A stretch of DNA of 64,000 nucleotides, taken from positions 372,001-436,000 of the forward strand of contig NZ_MIJY01000001.1 of assembly GCF_001730305.1 (NCBI RefSeq), in the 5' to 3' direction. The position numbers and the translations under genes were made by a program. Shown here piece by piece: positions 37,701-46,021 of the stretch. The notes beneath the pieces were generated by a model. The model saw nothing but the letters and a program-made list of their open reading frames with translations. It did not search any database and was not told the origin of the DNA. Source of the DNA: Enterococcus termitis. GTDB taxonomy: Bacteria > Bacillota > Bacilli > Lactobacillales > Enterococcaceae. Numbering within the stretch: the stretch's first letter is position 1; each line of letters opens with the position of its first letter.

Positions 37701-38974
37701 CCAAAGGGGAAAAACTAATTTTTAGAGAAGGGAAGCTGGTTGTTTCAGATTATCCCATCATCCCATTTATTGAGGGTGACGGAATCGGACCAGAAATTTG
37801 GCAGGCAGCAAAATTGGTTTTTGATGCAGCTGTGAACAAAGCGTATAAAAATGAACGTAAGGTCGTCTGGCAAGAAGTTTTAGCTGGAGAAAAGGCCTTT
37901 AAGATGACAGGTGATTGGTTGCCAGAAGAGACATTAACTGTAATCAAAGACCACCTTGTTGCCATAAAAGGACCGCTTACGACACCAATTGGCGGCGGTT
38001 TTCGTTCGTTGAATGTGACGTTGAGGCAAGAATTGGATTTATATGTATGTTATCGACCTGTTCGCTATTTTGAAGGTGTACCTTCGCCACTGAAACATCC
38101 AGAGCTGACAGATATGATGATTTTTAGAGAAAATACAGAAGATATTTATGCGGGCATCGAATTTCCAGCTGAAAGTTTAGAAGCAGAAAAATTGATTACT
38201 TACTTAAAAACAGAATTTGGTATAGACAAGATTCGTTTTCCAAAAACATCAGCTATTGGGATTAAACCAGTTTCTAAAGAAGGAACAGAGCGGCTGGTTC
38301 GAGGCGCAATCGAGCATGCGTTAAAGCATAAACGAAAATCGGTGACTCTTGTGCATAAAGGAAATATTATGAAATTCACTGAAGGTGGTTTCAAACAATG
38401 GGGATATGCATTAGCTAAAACAGAATTTTCTGATGCTGTATTTACATGGGAGGATTATTTAAAGAGTAAAGAGGAGTTAGGAAAAACAGCAGCTGATCAA
38501 CAATTGGCAGCAGCAGAAACAGCTGGTAAACTGATCATCAAAGACCGCATAGCAGATATATTCTTGCAGGATATTTTACTGCACCCAACAAACTACGATG
38601 TGGTAGCAACCTTAAATTTAAATGGTGACTATATTTCCGATGCGTTAGCTGCTCAAGTGGGAGGTATCGGGATTGCACCAGGAGCGAATCTGAATCTGGA
38701 AACAGGACATGGGATCTTTGAAGCTACTCATGGCACTGCACCAGAATTTGCAGGTCTAAACCAACTAAATCCTTCTTCATTATTATTATCTGGAGCATTG
38801 CTGTTTGAGTATCTTGGATGGTTTGAAGTCAGTCGCTTGATTATTGAAAGTATTGAAGCGGCTTTGATAAATAGAACGGTAACGAAAGATTTTGCTGACC
38901 AGATGGAGCAGGCAACATTATTGAGTTGTTCAGATTTTGGGGAAGAACTTGTTCGTTTGATCGAGAGCAAATAA
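37697..38974 (+). CDS. icd: Isocitrate dehydrogenase, NADP type
   Basis: Oxidises isocitrate to 2-oxoglutarate. 425 residues, close to B. subtilis Icd. Visible: [13 protein letters not shown], the isocitrate-binding/phosphorylation loop [65 protein letters not shown], and the coenzyme-binding [12 protein letters not shown]. The window shows no 2-oxoglutarate dehydrogenase, so the branch probably supplies glutamate. Confidence 0.95.
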   Translation: MTKGEKLIFREGKLVVSDYPIIPFIEGDGIGPEIWQAAKLVFDAAVNKAYKNERKVVWQEVLAGEKAFKMTGDWLPEETLTVIKDHLVAIKGPLTTPIGGGFRSLNVTLRQELDLYVCYRPVRYFEGVPSPLKHPELTDMMIFRENTEDIYAGIEFPAESLEAEKLITYLKTEFGIDKIRFPKTSAIGIKPVSKEGTERLVRGAIEHALKHKRKSVTLVHKGNIMKFTEGGFKQWGYALAKTEFSDAVFTWEDYLKSKEELGKTAADQQLAAAETAGKLIIKDRIADIFLQDILLHPTNYDVVATLNLNGDYISDALAAQVGGIGIAPGANLNLETGHGIFEATHGTAPEFAGLNQLNPSSLLLSGALLFEYLGWFEVSRLIIESIEAALINRTVTKDFADQMEQATLLSCSDFGEELVRLIESK

Positions 38975-39005
38975 AAAAAGCTGACGAGTAATCGTCAGCT
39001 TTTGT
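38974..39005. terminator. Bidirectional terminator between icd and cspA
   Basis: AAAAGCTGACGA / TCGTCAGCTTTT around a 4-nt loop, with A- and T-runs for both directions. Confidence 0.88.
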
Positions 39006-39021
39006 AGTTTACTAAGGTTAA

Positions 39022-39222
39022 TTATGCTTTGTTAACGTTAGTAGCTTGAGGTCCGCGTTGGCCTTCTTCAACGTCGAAAGTCACTGCTTGACCTTCTTCT
39101 AAAGTTTTGAATCCGTCGCCTTGGATAGCTGAGAAATGTACGAATACATCGTTACCGTTTTCTGCAGTGATAAATCCAAAACCTTTGTCTGAGTTAAACC
39201 ATTTTACTGTACCTGTTTCCAT
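39022..39222 (-). CDS. Cold-shock protein, CspA family
   Basis: 66-residue single-stranded nucleic-acid-binding beta barrel acting as RNA chaperone. RNP1 KGFGFIT and RNP2 VFVHFSAI are intact, with the start [26 protein letters not shown]. Enterococci carry several csp genes; which paralogue this is cannot be told. Confidence 0.95.
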   Translation of the reverse strand: METGTVKWFNSDKGFGFITAENGNDVFVHFSAIQGDGFKTLEEGQAVTFDVEEGQRGPQATNVNKA

Positions 39223-39365
39223 AATAAAAATCCTCCTTGTGTCTTAACACATATTTTGCAATTACTTGAAAGGTGAAAATGTGGAAGATGTTTATTTGAA
39301 ACAGCTACACATATATTACCGAACAAAAACTACACTCTTATAATAGCATATTTCTTTGTACTTGA
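39223..39365 (-). promoter_or_regulatory. Long leader of the csp gene
   Basis: On the minus strand a -10-like TATTAT lies near 39350, about 120 bases before the start codon, with a weak -35. Long leaders of this size are typical of cold-inducible csp mRNAs. I see no further motif I can name. Confidence 0.4.
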
Positions 39366-39415
39366 CTAGTGATATCTCTTTGAAAAATAAAAATTTGTTA
39401 AGAAACAAAGATTAA

Positions 39416-39643
39416 TTGTCAAAAAAAACTTATTTCTGTTATAGTATAGAGGTATTAAGCGTTAAATATGAAGGTAATGATAGAGTTATATCGTAGAAAT
39501 CTATTCCGAAGGCGCAGCCTTGGAGCTGCATAGATTTGAAAGTAGGAAGGGTTCAGATTGTTTAGATGAGAATAAGGTTATCCTTACTAATAGATAGTTT
39601 CACTTGGTTTATAGCTAACAAAATATTTAATAAACTTAATTAA
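39416..39643 (+). ncRNA. Possible small RNA transcript with structured 5' half
   Basis: A good promoter, TTGTCA (39416-39421), 18-bp spacer, TATAGT (39440-39445), precedes a gene-free stretch. It contains a bulged hairpin: AAATCTAT (39497-39504) with ATAGATTT (39530-39537), and inside it GCAGC / GCTGC. The transcript would meet the hairpin at 39644-39674. A 21-codon open frame from the ATG at 39468 has only a distant SD. The family is unknown to me. Confidence 0.4.
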
Positions 39644-39676
39644 AGAGCCGCTCAACTACTTGTTGAGCGGCTCTTG
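39644..39676 (-). terminator. Terminator of the baeRF gene, possibly bidirectional
   Basis: AGAGCCGCTCAA / TTGAGCGGCTCT, a 12-bp stem with a 7-nt loop, 14 bp from the minus-strand stop at 39690; on that strand TTTAATTAAG follows. Confidence 0.85.
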
Positions 39677-39689
39677 TCCATTGTATTGA

Positions 39690-40820
39690 TCAATAGCGCA
39701 AAATAGCCAATAGTGATTTTTCATCAGGTGAGGCTTTTTGATCTAAGACAAAAACTTTTCCACCGGTTCTAAGGATTTTATCGGTGACTTTATTCAATAC
39801 TTTTCTATGATCAAATTCGTCATTTGACATTTCTGATGTTTCATCGACAAAGTTTGCTGTAGAAATAAAGAAGTGAGAAACTTTTCCTTCTTCGGCAGCA
39901 GGCACGATATCGACCAGCTGATCTACATATTTTTTATCCAATAGACCATTATAAGAATCAGTTTCAATTTTTTCTAGTGCTTGATTAATTTTTTCGGCTC
40001 CTTTTTCGATACCTTGAATAGAAGCTTGAGCAGGAGAAAGGGAAACTGCTACATCGGTTATTAAATAAGGATTTTTAGCAATTTTTTTAAACAATGTTTG
40101 ATTTTCAGTTAGGGCATATAGACGAATGGGAAGCTGTTCAGAATTATTAAAATGATCTTTCAAATAGTTATCGATCGCTTGATAATAATTTGTCCAATCA
40201 ATTTGAACTTCTTGGTCTTTAGTATTAACACCATGGTATGCTACGCCTTCTTTTGAAGAACCGTTATAACCAGAACCAGCTTTTGTAGAATAATTTAGAT
40301 TGCCGCCAGTCAATTCATCTCCTAAAGCGCCTACTAAATCAGTTGGGGCATCTTCTGGTAGGTCAACAGCAGTCACTCGGTTATTTTCAACTAAATAAAT
40401 TTGCATAGAATCACGATTTAACGCCATTAAATAATAGCGATAGTTAAATTGATTGTTTTTGATGATGCCTAAAAGATACGGACGGTCATCTACATAATAT
40501 TGATTGTCAACGGGCACGTGTAAGCGATGAATGAAAATATCTTTTTCACTAATAATGATTGATACACTGTTTGAAGCATTTCGCCAAAATGAAGAGTCTG
40601 CAAGCAAGGCATCGATTTTGTCTTGGAAAACAGACCAAGAGAGGGTAGGATATTTCTTTTCAAAACGGACTTTCGCAGCTTTTCCAAAGTTTTTAAAAGC
40701 CAAAGAATCTTTTTCAACATCTTGATGAGCAACATGGGTGTTTAAAATAAAGGTTACAAATGGGCCGTGAACGTCGTCAGAGAATAAAACAGAGAGTGTG
40801 TCTTTTTCTTGATTCAACAT
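39690..40820 (-). CDS. baeRF-family protein (archaeo-eukaryotic release-factor-like fold)
   Basis: 376 residues. The layout (N-terminal SVLFSDDVHGPFVTFILNTH, central IIISEKDIFIHRLHVPVDNQYYV, a segment YLMALNRDSMQIYLVENNRVTAVDLP, and the C-terminal eRF1 domain 3-like GKVSHFFISTANF...VLDQ) resembles the bacterial eRF1-like families described from sequence analysis as candidate ribosome-associated factors. Function not established. I see no GGQ motif. SD AGGAGG precedes the ATG, directly next to a degenerate EFAR-like repeat end. Monocistronic. Confidence 0.7.
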   Translation of the reverse strand: MLNQEKDTLSVLFSDDVHGPFVTFILNTHVAHQDVEKDSLAFKNFGKAAKVRFEKKYPTLSWSVFQDKIDALLADSSFWRNASNSVSIIISEKDIFIHRLHVPVDNQYYVDDRPYLLGIIKNNQFNYRYYLMALNRDSMQIYLVENNRVTAVDLPEDAPTDLVGALGDELTGGNLNYSTKAGSGYNGSSKEGVAYHGVNTKDQEVQIDWTNYYQAIDNYLKDHFNNSEQLPIRLYALTENQTLFKKIAKNPYLITDVAVSLSPAQASIQGIEKGAEKINQALEKIETDSYNGLLDKKYVDQLVDIVPAAEEGKVSHFFISTANFVDETSEMSNDEFDHRKVLNKVTDKILRTGGKVFVLDQKASPDEKSLLAILRY

Positions 40821-40831
40821 AATACATTCCT

Positions 40832-40910
40832 CCTAAATTTAAAAGCTGAATGAGCTTAATCAGTCTATCCGGAGTGCTCTCCATCAGGACCGGTTCATGG
40901 AGCTAGTGAC
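40832..40910 (-). repeat. Degenerate EFAR-like repeat end
   Basis: CCTCCTAAATTTAAAAGC (from 40828, plus-strand view) is shared with the block next to the YerC-like gene (CCTCCTAAATTTAAAAGCGG from 4316); the next bases are diverged (TGAATGAGCTTAATCAGTCT against GGAACAGGCTCGCCCAGCTC). Again the repeat end touches the SD of a minus-strand gene. Confidence 0.45.
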
Positions 40911-41018
40911 ATTGAAACATTGAATGCTACTATTAAAAGTGTAGCATAGGCTCAAAAATGTTGGTACTAATATGGTTTAGAAGTAGAAAAATAAAAGAAA
41001 GGCTTAACAATGCGCTAT

Positions 41019-41205
41019 ATGAGTAATTACTCATGGTTTTTTTATGAAATACAAAAAAGTGATTCATCATTATCACAAATAAAGGTGTTAATATACTTTC
41101 ATGCCAATTATCCCGAATTGGTTTTTCATACTTACTCCTACCAAGAGTAAATAACAACCTTCATTTCCACCACTGACGACGGTCGTGGTGGTTTTTTATT
41201 TTTTA
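41019..41205 (+). other. Gene-free stretch with palindromes and terminator
   Basis: Contains the perfect palindrome ATGAGTAATTACTCAT (41019-41034), a hairpin CCAATT-ATCCCG-AATTGG (41103-41120), a second weak hairpin, and a terminator CCACCAC / GTGGTGG followed by TTTTTTATTTTTT (41166-41207). TATACT at 41092-41097 could start a 105-nt RNA, but the -35 is poor. The terminator's upstream gene is not evident. Confidence 0.4.
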
Positions 41206-41297
41206 TGTGTTTTAAATGAAAATCAAATAGAAAGATATAGATTTGATATATTGACTATGATAGAATAAAAAAGGTTTGTTAATGTTGGGAGGTAAAT

Positions 41298-42545
41298 ATG
41301 AAAAGCAGGGAAATGTCACATCGCAAATCTAATTTTGAACTTTTGAGGATTTTAGCGATGCTCGGTATAATTATGTATCATTTGGTCATGCATCATACCG
41401 ATTATAATCGTTTTGCACTCGTACATCCGGAAAACGGATCCAATTTTTATCATTTAGATATTATCCAAATCATCTATACGTTTGGTCAAATTGGAAATAC
41501 GTTGTTTATTTTAATCACAGGTTATTTTTTGATCAAAAAATCAACTATCAATGTGGTAAAACCAGGGGCAAAATTATTGAATCGCTCTTATTTGCTCGCA
41601 GTGGTGCTATTATGTTTAGCGTATTTATTTGGTAGGTTCCATATGCCTATTTCAACGAATATCAATATGCATATGGCATTGAATGGTTGGTGGTTCATTG
41701 GGTACTATATATTTATTATTGTTTTTGCAAAATTTTTTCTCAATGATTACTTGAATTCACTTGATAAGAAATCTTACTTGAACTTTATCATTATTTTGGT
41801 CATACTATTGAGTTTTATGGAATTTTTTAACGTACTTGTTAATTTGAAGATTCAGAATTTTGTGATTGGGATTTCTGTATATGCGATTGGCGGGTTTATT
41901 CGTTTGTATAATCCTTTAAAAAATATACGGGTATTAACATTGATATTTTTTATAATGGTTTTTATGTTGATTCAAGTCATTCAATACAAATTGAATTTGA
42001 ATATAAATATTCGTCAATTTTATCAAAATGGCAACAGTGTGTTTGTTAGCTCTCCTTTTAACAATGTATTGTGGTCTCCAAGCGTTTTATTTCTAATTTG
42101 TAGTGTGCTTATCTTTGAATTGTTCAGTAGAATGAAGATTGGAAGTATTAGTATCATCAATAAGTTATCAGCTGCAACGTTTACAGTTTATCTTTTTCAT
42201 GAATCGACATTTTTTAGAGGACTTCACTTAAAAGGAAATCCTTTACCAAATCGTTTAGGTTTATTAAAAACAGTCTCTACCAAGGTGATTGCGGACGATC
42301 CAATGCAAGAACTTATCATACCTTTAGATAATCCAGAAAGCTGGATACCTTTGAAAGACTTTTTAAATATTAGTCAAGTGTTTCAAGATAGAGGTGTCAA
42401 ATTAGGTATTTTATATATATTAGTATTAACTTTAGGTATTTTTATAATGGGTTTACTTTTTGAAGGTGTATTGCTTTTCATCAATTTGCTCTTTAAAAAA
42501 ATATTTTATAAGGATTTGAAGAAGCTAAGCAAAAATCTAAATTGA
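41298..42545 (+). CDS. Acyltransferase 3 family membrane protein
   Basis: 415 residues with about 10 transmembrane segments. The N-terminus SNFELLRILAMLGIIMYHLV matches the acyltransferase-3 signature (E-x-x-R-x-x-A-x-x-x-I-x-x-x-H), followed by GNTLFILITGYFL. Such enzymes O-acetylate or succinylate cell-surface polysaccharides or small molecules. There is no C-terminal SGNH domain, so it is not OatA. SD GGGAGG. Monocistronic. Its base composition is rather AT-rich. Confidence 0.85.
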   Translation: MKSREMSHRKSNFELLRILAMLGIIMYHLVMHHTDYNRFALVHPENGSNFYHLDIIQIIYTFGQIGNTLFILITGYFLIKKSTINVVKPGAKLLNRSYLLAVVLLCLAYLFGRFHMPISTNINMHMALNGWWFIGYYIFIIVFAKFFLNDYLNSLDKKSYLNFIIILVILLSFMEFFNVLVNLKIQNFVIGISVYAIGGFIRLYNPLKNIRVLTLIFFIMVFMLIQVIQYKLNLNINIRQFYQNGNSVFVSSPFNNVLWSPSVLFLICSVLIFELFSRMKIGSISIINKLSAATFTVYLFHESTFFRGLHLKGNPLPNRLGLLKTVSTKVIADDPMQELIIPLDNPESWIPLKDFLNISQVFQDRGVKLGILYILVLTLGIFIMGLLFEGVLLFINLLFKKIFYKDLKKLSKNLN

Positions 42546-42570
42546 TTAAAAATAGATCGTTAGATAAACA

Positions 42571-42612
42571 AAAACCATCTCTCCTAAATTTTCAGGAGAG
42601 ATGGTTTTTATT
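42571..42612. terminator. Bidirectional terminator
   Basis: AAAAACCATCTCTCCT and AGGAGAGATGGTTTTT form a 16-bp stem around a short loop between the acyltransferase gene and the leftward ImmA-like gene. Confidence 0.9.
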
Positions 42613-42662
42613 TAAGAATAAATGCCGTCATCAGTTGTTTTGTAAAGCTAAAGTTCATTCCT

Positions 42663-43340
42663 TTATAGTGCTTCAATAAATCGATTTGTTTTAAACAGTC
42701 GAGCTTCTAAATTTGTACCAAGTTCTACAGCAGCTCGTTGTCCTTTACCGCTAAATTTATAACGAATCGTATCTGCGTTCATTTTCGCAGCAACAAAAGA
42801 AACACCAAAATTTGCCTGCATTGTGTGAATCAAGCGAATGTATAAAGCACTCTCTGAAATGCCAAAATGGTGAGAGAGCTGAGCTAAATTCCATCCTTTT
42901 TTTAAAAAGCGAAACAAAACAATATCAGGCACAAGGATCGCAGAGGCACCGATGTTCGCTTGGAATTCGTGCAGCTCTTCATTATAAGAATAATGCAAAC
43001 TCTGTTCAGTATCAGTAAAAATCGTTTTATTTTCGTTCATATGAAATAAGTAATGAGTGATCTCATGACTGATCGTAAAATTTTTTCTTTTTTCACTCAT
43101 ATTTTGATTAAAACCAATTGTTGTTTCTAAATCATCTTTGACGATCATACCTGAAATACGATCTTTTGCCACACCATCAAATGGAAAGCCGCGCATGAAC
43201 ACTCCTTTAGATTTAACATAATCCCAAAGATAGGAACAATCATAGTTTTCATAACCGATATTATTCGCGACCATCACTGCTGAAATGTAATCATTGATTT
43301 TATCAGAAAAGCTAAGGTATTCATCAATTTGCTCTGTCAT
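42663..43340 (-). CDS. ImmA/IrrE-family metallopeptidase
   Basis: 225 residues with the zinc-protease motif HEITHYLFH (HExxH, about residue 92) and the downstream glutamate region EFQANIGASAILVP. Such proteases cleave a partner XRE repressor, as ImmA does with ImmR in ICEBs1. The partner is the adjacent upstream gene, 4 bp away. The pair faces an ArpU/holin segment, so I read it as the control part of a phage-derived element. Confidence 0.88.
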   Translation of the reverse strand: MTEQIDEYLSFSDKINDYISAVMVANNIGYENYDCSYLWDYVKSKGVFMRGFPFDGVAKDRISGMIVKDDLETTIGFNQNMSEKRKNFTISHEITHYLFHMNENKTIFTDTEQSLHYSYNEELHEFQANIGASAILVPDIVLFRFLKKGWNLAQLSHHFGISESALYIRLIHTMQANFGVSFVAAKMNADTIRYKFSGKGQRAAVELGTNLEARLFKTNRFIEAL

Positions 43341-43344
43341 CCAA

Positions 43345-43731
43345 TCACGCCTTGTCGTCTTGTTTTAAGTTTCGTTCACGTTCGATTTCGGATCTTCTGA
43401 ATCGAAGAAAACGATCTACTTCATCTTTCAATTCATCTACTTCTGCTTCTGATAAGCCCTCTGTATTCATTCGAAACATGATTTGTGACGAAAGAGCTTC
43501 TTTAGGAAGCGCCTCTTCCCGTGTTGGACTTTTGGTTCTTCCTAATAAGTAGTCGGTAGAAACATCAAAATAATCAGCGACTTTCTGAATATTTTCTATT
43601 TTTGGAGAAGAAGTATCCCAACGGCGGATTTGACCATTAGAAATTCCAACATTCCGTTCAATTTCAGCAAAGGTAACATTTTTCTGATCAGCTAGTTCTT
43701 TGATTCTGTAAGTTAAACTCATGCTTTTCAA
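43345..43731 (-). CDS. XRE-family phage-type repressor
   Basis: 128 residues. Helix-turn-helix about 5-60 (MSLTYRIKELADQKNVTFAE, IERNVGISNGQIRRWDTSSP, VADYFDVSTDYLLGR), linker, and a helical acidic tail (LSEAEVDELKDEVDRFL). Start by SD GAAAGG. It probably binds the TTAGCTTTTAAGCTA-type sites in 43755-43950 and is inactivated by the neighbouring ImmA-like protease. Confidence 0.85.
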   Translation of the reverse strand: MKSMSLTYRIKELADQKNVTFAEIERNVGISNGQIRRWDTSSPKIENIQKVADYFDVSTDYLLGRTKSPTREEALPKEALSSQIMFRMNTEGLSEAEVDELKDEVDRFLRFRRSEIERERNLKQDDKA

Positions 43732-43754
43732 CCTTTCATAAGCTTGAATAAAAA

Positions 43755-43945
43755 TAAATTAGCTTTTAAGCTATTTTTAATTGACAATTAGCTTTTAAAC
43801 TATTATACTATTCTTATAAGCTAATTTATAAGTAAGCAGCCAGTTAAGCTATTTCCATACTTAGACTTAAAGTACAAGTACTAAGAAAGAGAATAAGCTC
43901 GTTTAGCTATACCTTTATAATAGCGTAAAAGCTATTATAAGTCAA
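43755..43945. promoter_or_regulatory. Operator array and face-to-face promoters of the phage-type switch
   Basis: Plus promoter: TTGACA (43781-43786), 17 bp, TATACT (43804-43809). Minus promoter: -35 complement at 43940-43945, 17 bp, -10 complement at 43917-43922. The promoters point at each other, so the transcripts overlap by about 100 nt. AGCT-containing repeats occur repeatedly: TTAGCTTTTAAGCTAT, TTAGCTTTTAAACTAT (in the plus spacer), ATAAGCTAATTTATAAG, GTTAAGCTAT, GTTTAGCTAT, and GTAAAAGCTAT (in the minus spacer). Confidence 0.8.
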
Positions 43946-44031
43946 TGTTTTACTTTATATTAGCAAATTAACTAAGGTGAGAAGCCAAAATAAGCGACGA
44001 TCAGGAGGTGCTCAAAATAAAAGCGCGAAAA

Positions 44032-44217
44032 ATGAAAAGTAAATTGCTTGTTTACTACTTACAATTGGCGGAGTTAGGTAATGTACAAGCAGAAAAACAG
44101 GCAAAAGTGTTGGCAAATGAGTTATTTCAAGAGAATCAGGAAATAGATAACTCAAAAGAATATCACAAAGATAAGAAATCTCAGCAAAACAATAAGAATA
44201 AAGGAGCGGATAAATGA
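44032..44217 (+). CDS. Small basic protein of the phage-derived module
   Basis: 61 residues from the ATG at 44032: helical N-terminal half (KLLVYYLQLAELGNVQAEKQ AKVLANELF in two pieces) and a charged Asn/Lys-rich tail. The AGGAGG at 44003-44008 is too far from this ATG; in frame, the GTG at 44008 overlaps it and a non-standard ATA at 44017 would be best spaced, so the start is uncertain. It overlaps the ArpU-like gene by 4 bp. Not recognised. Confidence 0.5.
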   Translation: MKSKLLVYYLQLAELGNVQAEKQAKVLANELFQENQEIDNSKEYHKDKKSQQNNKNKGADK

Positions 44218-44636
44218 TGTTATTGTTTCCCAAAATTGATCGAAAGAAAACAAAAAAGAAGGTCCATGAAGTATTGAATGCTTATCATTCTTTAGTAAGA
44301 ATTGCTGGGGAAAAGCAGGGACTAAAAATCACGACAACCTATATTTTAGAAATGTCACAAGTTGCTTATGTTCCTCTAAAATCAGCAGAAAAAATCATTG
44401 ATCGAAAAAAATTAGCAGAAATTGAACTAACAAAAATCATGAATGCAATGAACCAATTGGATCCATATGATCGGCAGTTATTATACGATAAGTACATGGA
44501 TTATCAGTTTACAACAAATATCGCAATTTATATGAATTATCATATGAGTGAAAGTAAATTTTATCGCGAGTTAGATAAAGCAATGATCCACTTCGCAGAA
44601 TCTTATGAAAGTGGCGTATTATTGATAGAAAAATGA
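44214..44636 (+). CDS. ArpU-like phage late-gene regulator
   Basis: 140 residues. Resembles ArpU/RinA-type regulators of Gram-positive phages: a sigma-like helical protein with LDPYDRQLLYDKYMDYQFTT and the helix-turn-helix-like IAIYMNYHMSESKFYRELDKA. These proteins switch on late lysis/packaging genes. SD AAGGAG. Followed by a holin gene, which may be its only remaining target here. Confidence 0.75.
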   Translation: MMLLFPKIDRKKTKKKVHEVLNAYHSLVRIAGEKQGLKITTTYILEMSQVAYVPLKSAEKIIDRKKLAEIELTKIMNAMNQLDPYDRQLLYDKYMDYQFTTNIAIYMNYHMSESKFYRELDKAMIHFAESYESGVLLIEK

Positions 44637-44774
44637 CCCTATTTTGGGAGACTAATGGCAGTTTGCCTAGCTGAAAAAAAGCTAAACTATATGCATCTGT
44701 TAATAAAACGGTGAATGATCGGCACTGTAAATATATAATGGATAATCATTTAAAAATAGAAAAAGGTGGTAATT

Positions 44775-45164
44775 ATGAAGATGTTTGAGTATTTAGATCG
44801 CTTTTTAGCGGATGCAGATCACAAAGCAATTTATGTTTTAGCATTAATTTGCGTGGCAATGATCATTGATTTTTTAAGCGGGAGTATAGCAGCAAAGATT
44901 AATCCAGATATGCTCTTTTTAAGTAAAGTAGGAATCAATGGAATTTTGAGAAAAGTAGCAAGTATGGTGCTGCTCATGTTTTTTATTCCATTAGCGCCAC
45001 TAATTCCTGGAGGAGCAGGGGTTGGTTTGATTTATGTATTGTACGTAGGGTATTTGTTGATGGAATTGAAATCGATATTAGAAAACTACAAAAAAATGGG
45101 AATTGGCACTGAATTATTTGAAGATTTTCTTAAAAATATTAAAGACCATAAAGAAGAGAAATAA
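44775..45164 (+). CDS. Phage holin, Cph1/TcdE-like family
   Basis: 129 residues from the ATG at 44775 (SD AAAGGTGG). Hydrophobic segments about 20-40, 60-85 and 85-105 (IYVLALICVAMIIDFLSGSI, RKVASMVLLMFFIPLAPLIP, GLIYVLYVGYLLMELKSI) and a charged C-terminus. This fits the phage holin 4 family, which includes TcdE. A holin is normally followed by an endolysin; none is found downstream. There is a 138-bp gap behind the ArpU-like gene, with possible promoter sequence. Confidence 0.8.
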   Translation: MKMFEYLDRFLADADHKAIYVLALICVAMIIDFLSGSIAAKINPDMLFLSKVGINGILRKVASMVLLMFFIPLAPLIPGGAGVGLIYVLYVGYLLMELKSILENYKKMGIGTELFEDFLKNIKDHKEEK

Positions 45165-45177
45165 CTATTACGTGACC

Positions 45178-45480
45178 TTGAAAATCTGAAAAAAATGTAT
45201 ACTAGGATAGTGTTATATTGTTCGAGGGGATAGCAAAAGATGTACTGGTCGGCTTGTCTGTCCACTGCTTAATCTGGTTACTAAAAATGCTTTAACAGAG
45301 GACGAAACAGAAATGCTTAATCCCAAGAACCAAGTCCTTCAATTCTTAGTGTCTTTGATACATAGAGATTGATGAGAACGAAACACAGTGTAGTTGCTGC
45401 TTCTGTTTCCACCGTTTATTCCAATTCTAAGTGACTGGGGTGTAACTCATAGAGTTATGTCTCGGTCACTGTTAATGTAA
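45178..45480 (+). ncRNA. Structured gene-free stretch, candidate RNA
   Basis: TGTTATATT (45211-45219) is an extended -10. Downstream, GAAACAGAA (45304-45312) can pair with TTCTGTTTC (45401-45409), and a strong 3' hairpin is formed by AGTGAC (45430-45435) / GTCACT (45465-45470) with an inner GTAACTC / GAGTTAT. The T-run after it is weak. It is not a T-box, and I do not find RNase P, 6S, SRP or tmRNA signatures. Confidence 0.4.
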
Positions 45481-46021
45481 AAACAAGAATAAATCGATAG
45501 AGATTATGGCCTACTCAGTGCTCAAATCCAAATGATTTTTATCACAGCTTCATTTTTATCCAACGAAAAATGTCCTTAAATTAGAACAATCAATTTCAAT
45601 AGAAACAGAAAAAAATTTTTAGTGAAGATAACTGTTTGCCTATTTTTGACTTCTGTTATAATAAATGAGGAAAAACTGTACTAAAATGTTCTTTTTTTTG
45701 TTATACTTTTTAAGAGAAGTGATGGAGATACAGCTTTGCGTGTTACATTTTATATATCAGAAATCCGAATAAATATGAGGAACAGAAATGAACTCTTCGG
45801 AATTGAATTGGAATTGGCAAAAAAATGACGTTTAATTTTCGTGGATACCTATCTGTTTCTACTGACTAGATGCTTTTGTCCTAGTCTTTTAGTATTCATT
45901 TAGAACTGAATAAAACAGGTAACGATTTCTATTGGTTTTTAGATAAACGAACAAGTACGATGGGTTGAAGATAGAGTAAATTGGATGGATGCTTAAGAAC
46001 ATAGATTTTTAGGAGGATATT
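45481..46021 (+). other. Long gene-free region before the YtoI-like gene
   Basis: AT-rich. -10-like sequences occur at about 45658 (TATAAT) and 45702 (TGTTATACT, extended -10). A 15-codon frame with a weak SD near 45788 is not convincing. No known regulatory RNA recognised. Confidence 0.3.

Noticed and set aside
39468-39533. 21-codon frame inside the possible small RNA
   Set aside because: Nearest GAGG is about 15 bases away and the frame runs through the hairpin; not credible without expression data.
41101-41154. 17-codon frame MPIIPNWFFILTPTKSK
   Set aside because: No SD and the codons coincide with hairpin arms; more likely a structured RNA or chance.
45200-45480. RNase P RNA, 6S RNA or tmRNA
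   Set aside because: The P4 sequence GAGGAAAGTCC, the tmRNA ends and a 6S-like closing stem could not be found; only kept as an unnamed structured region.
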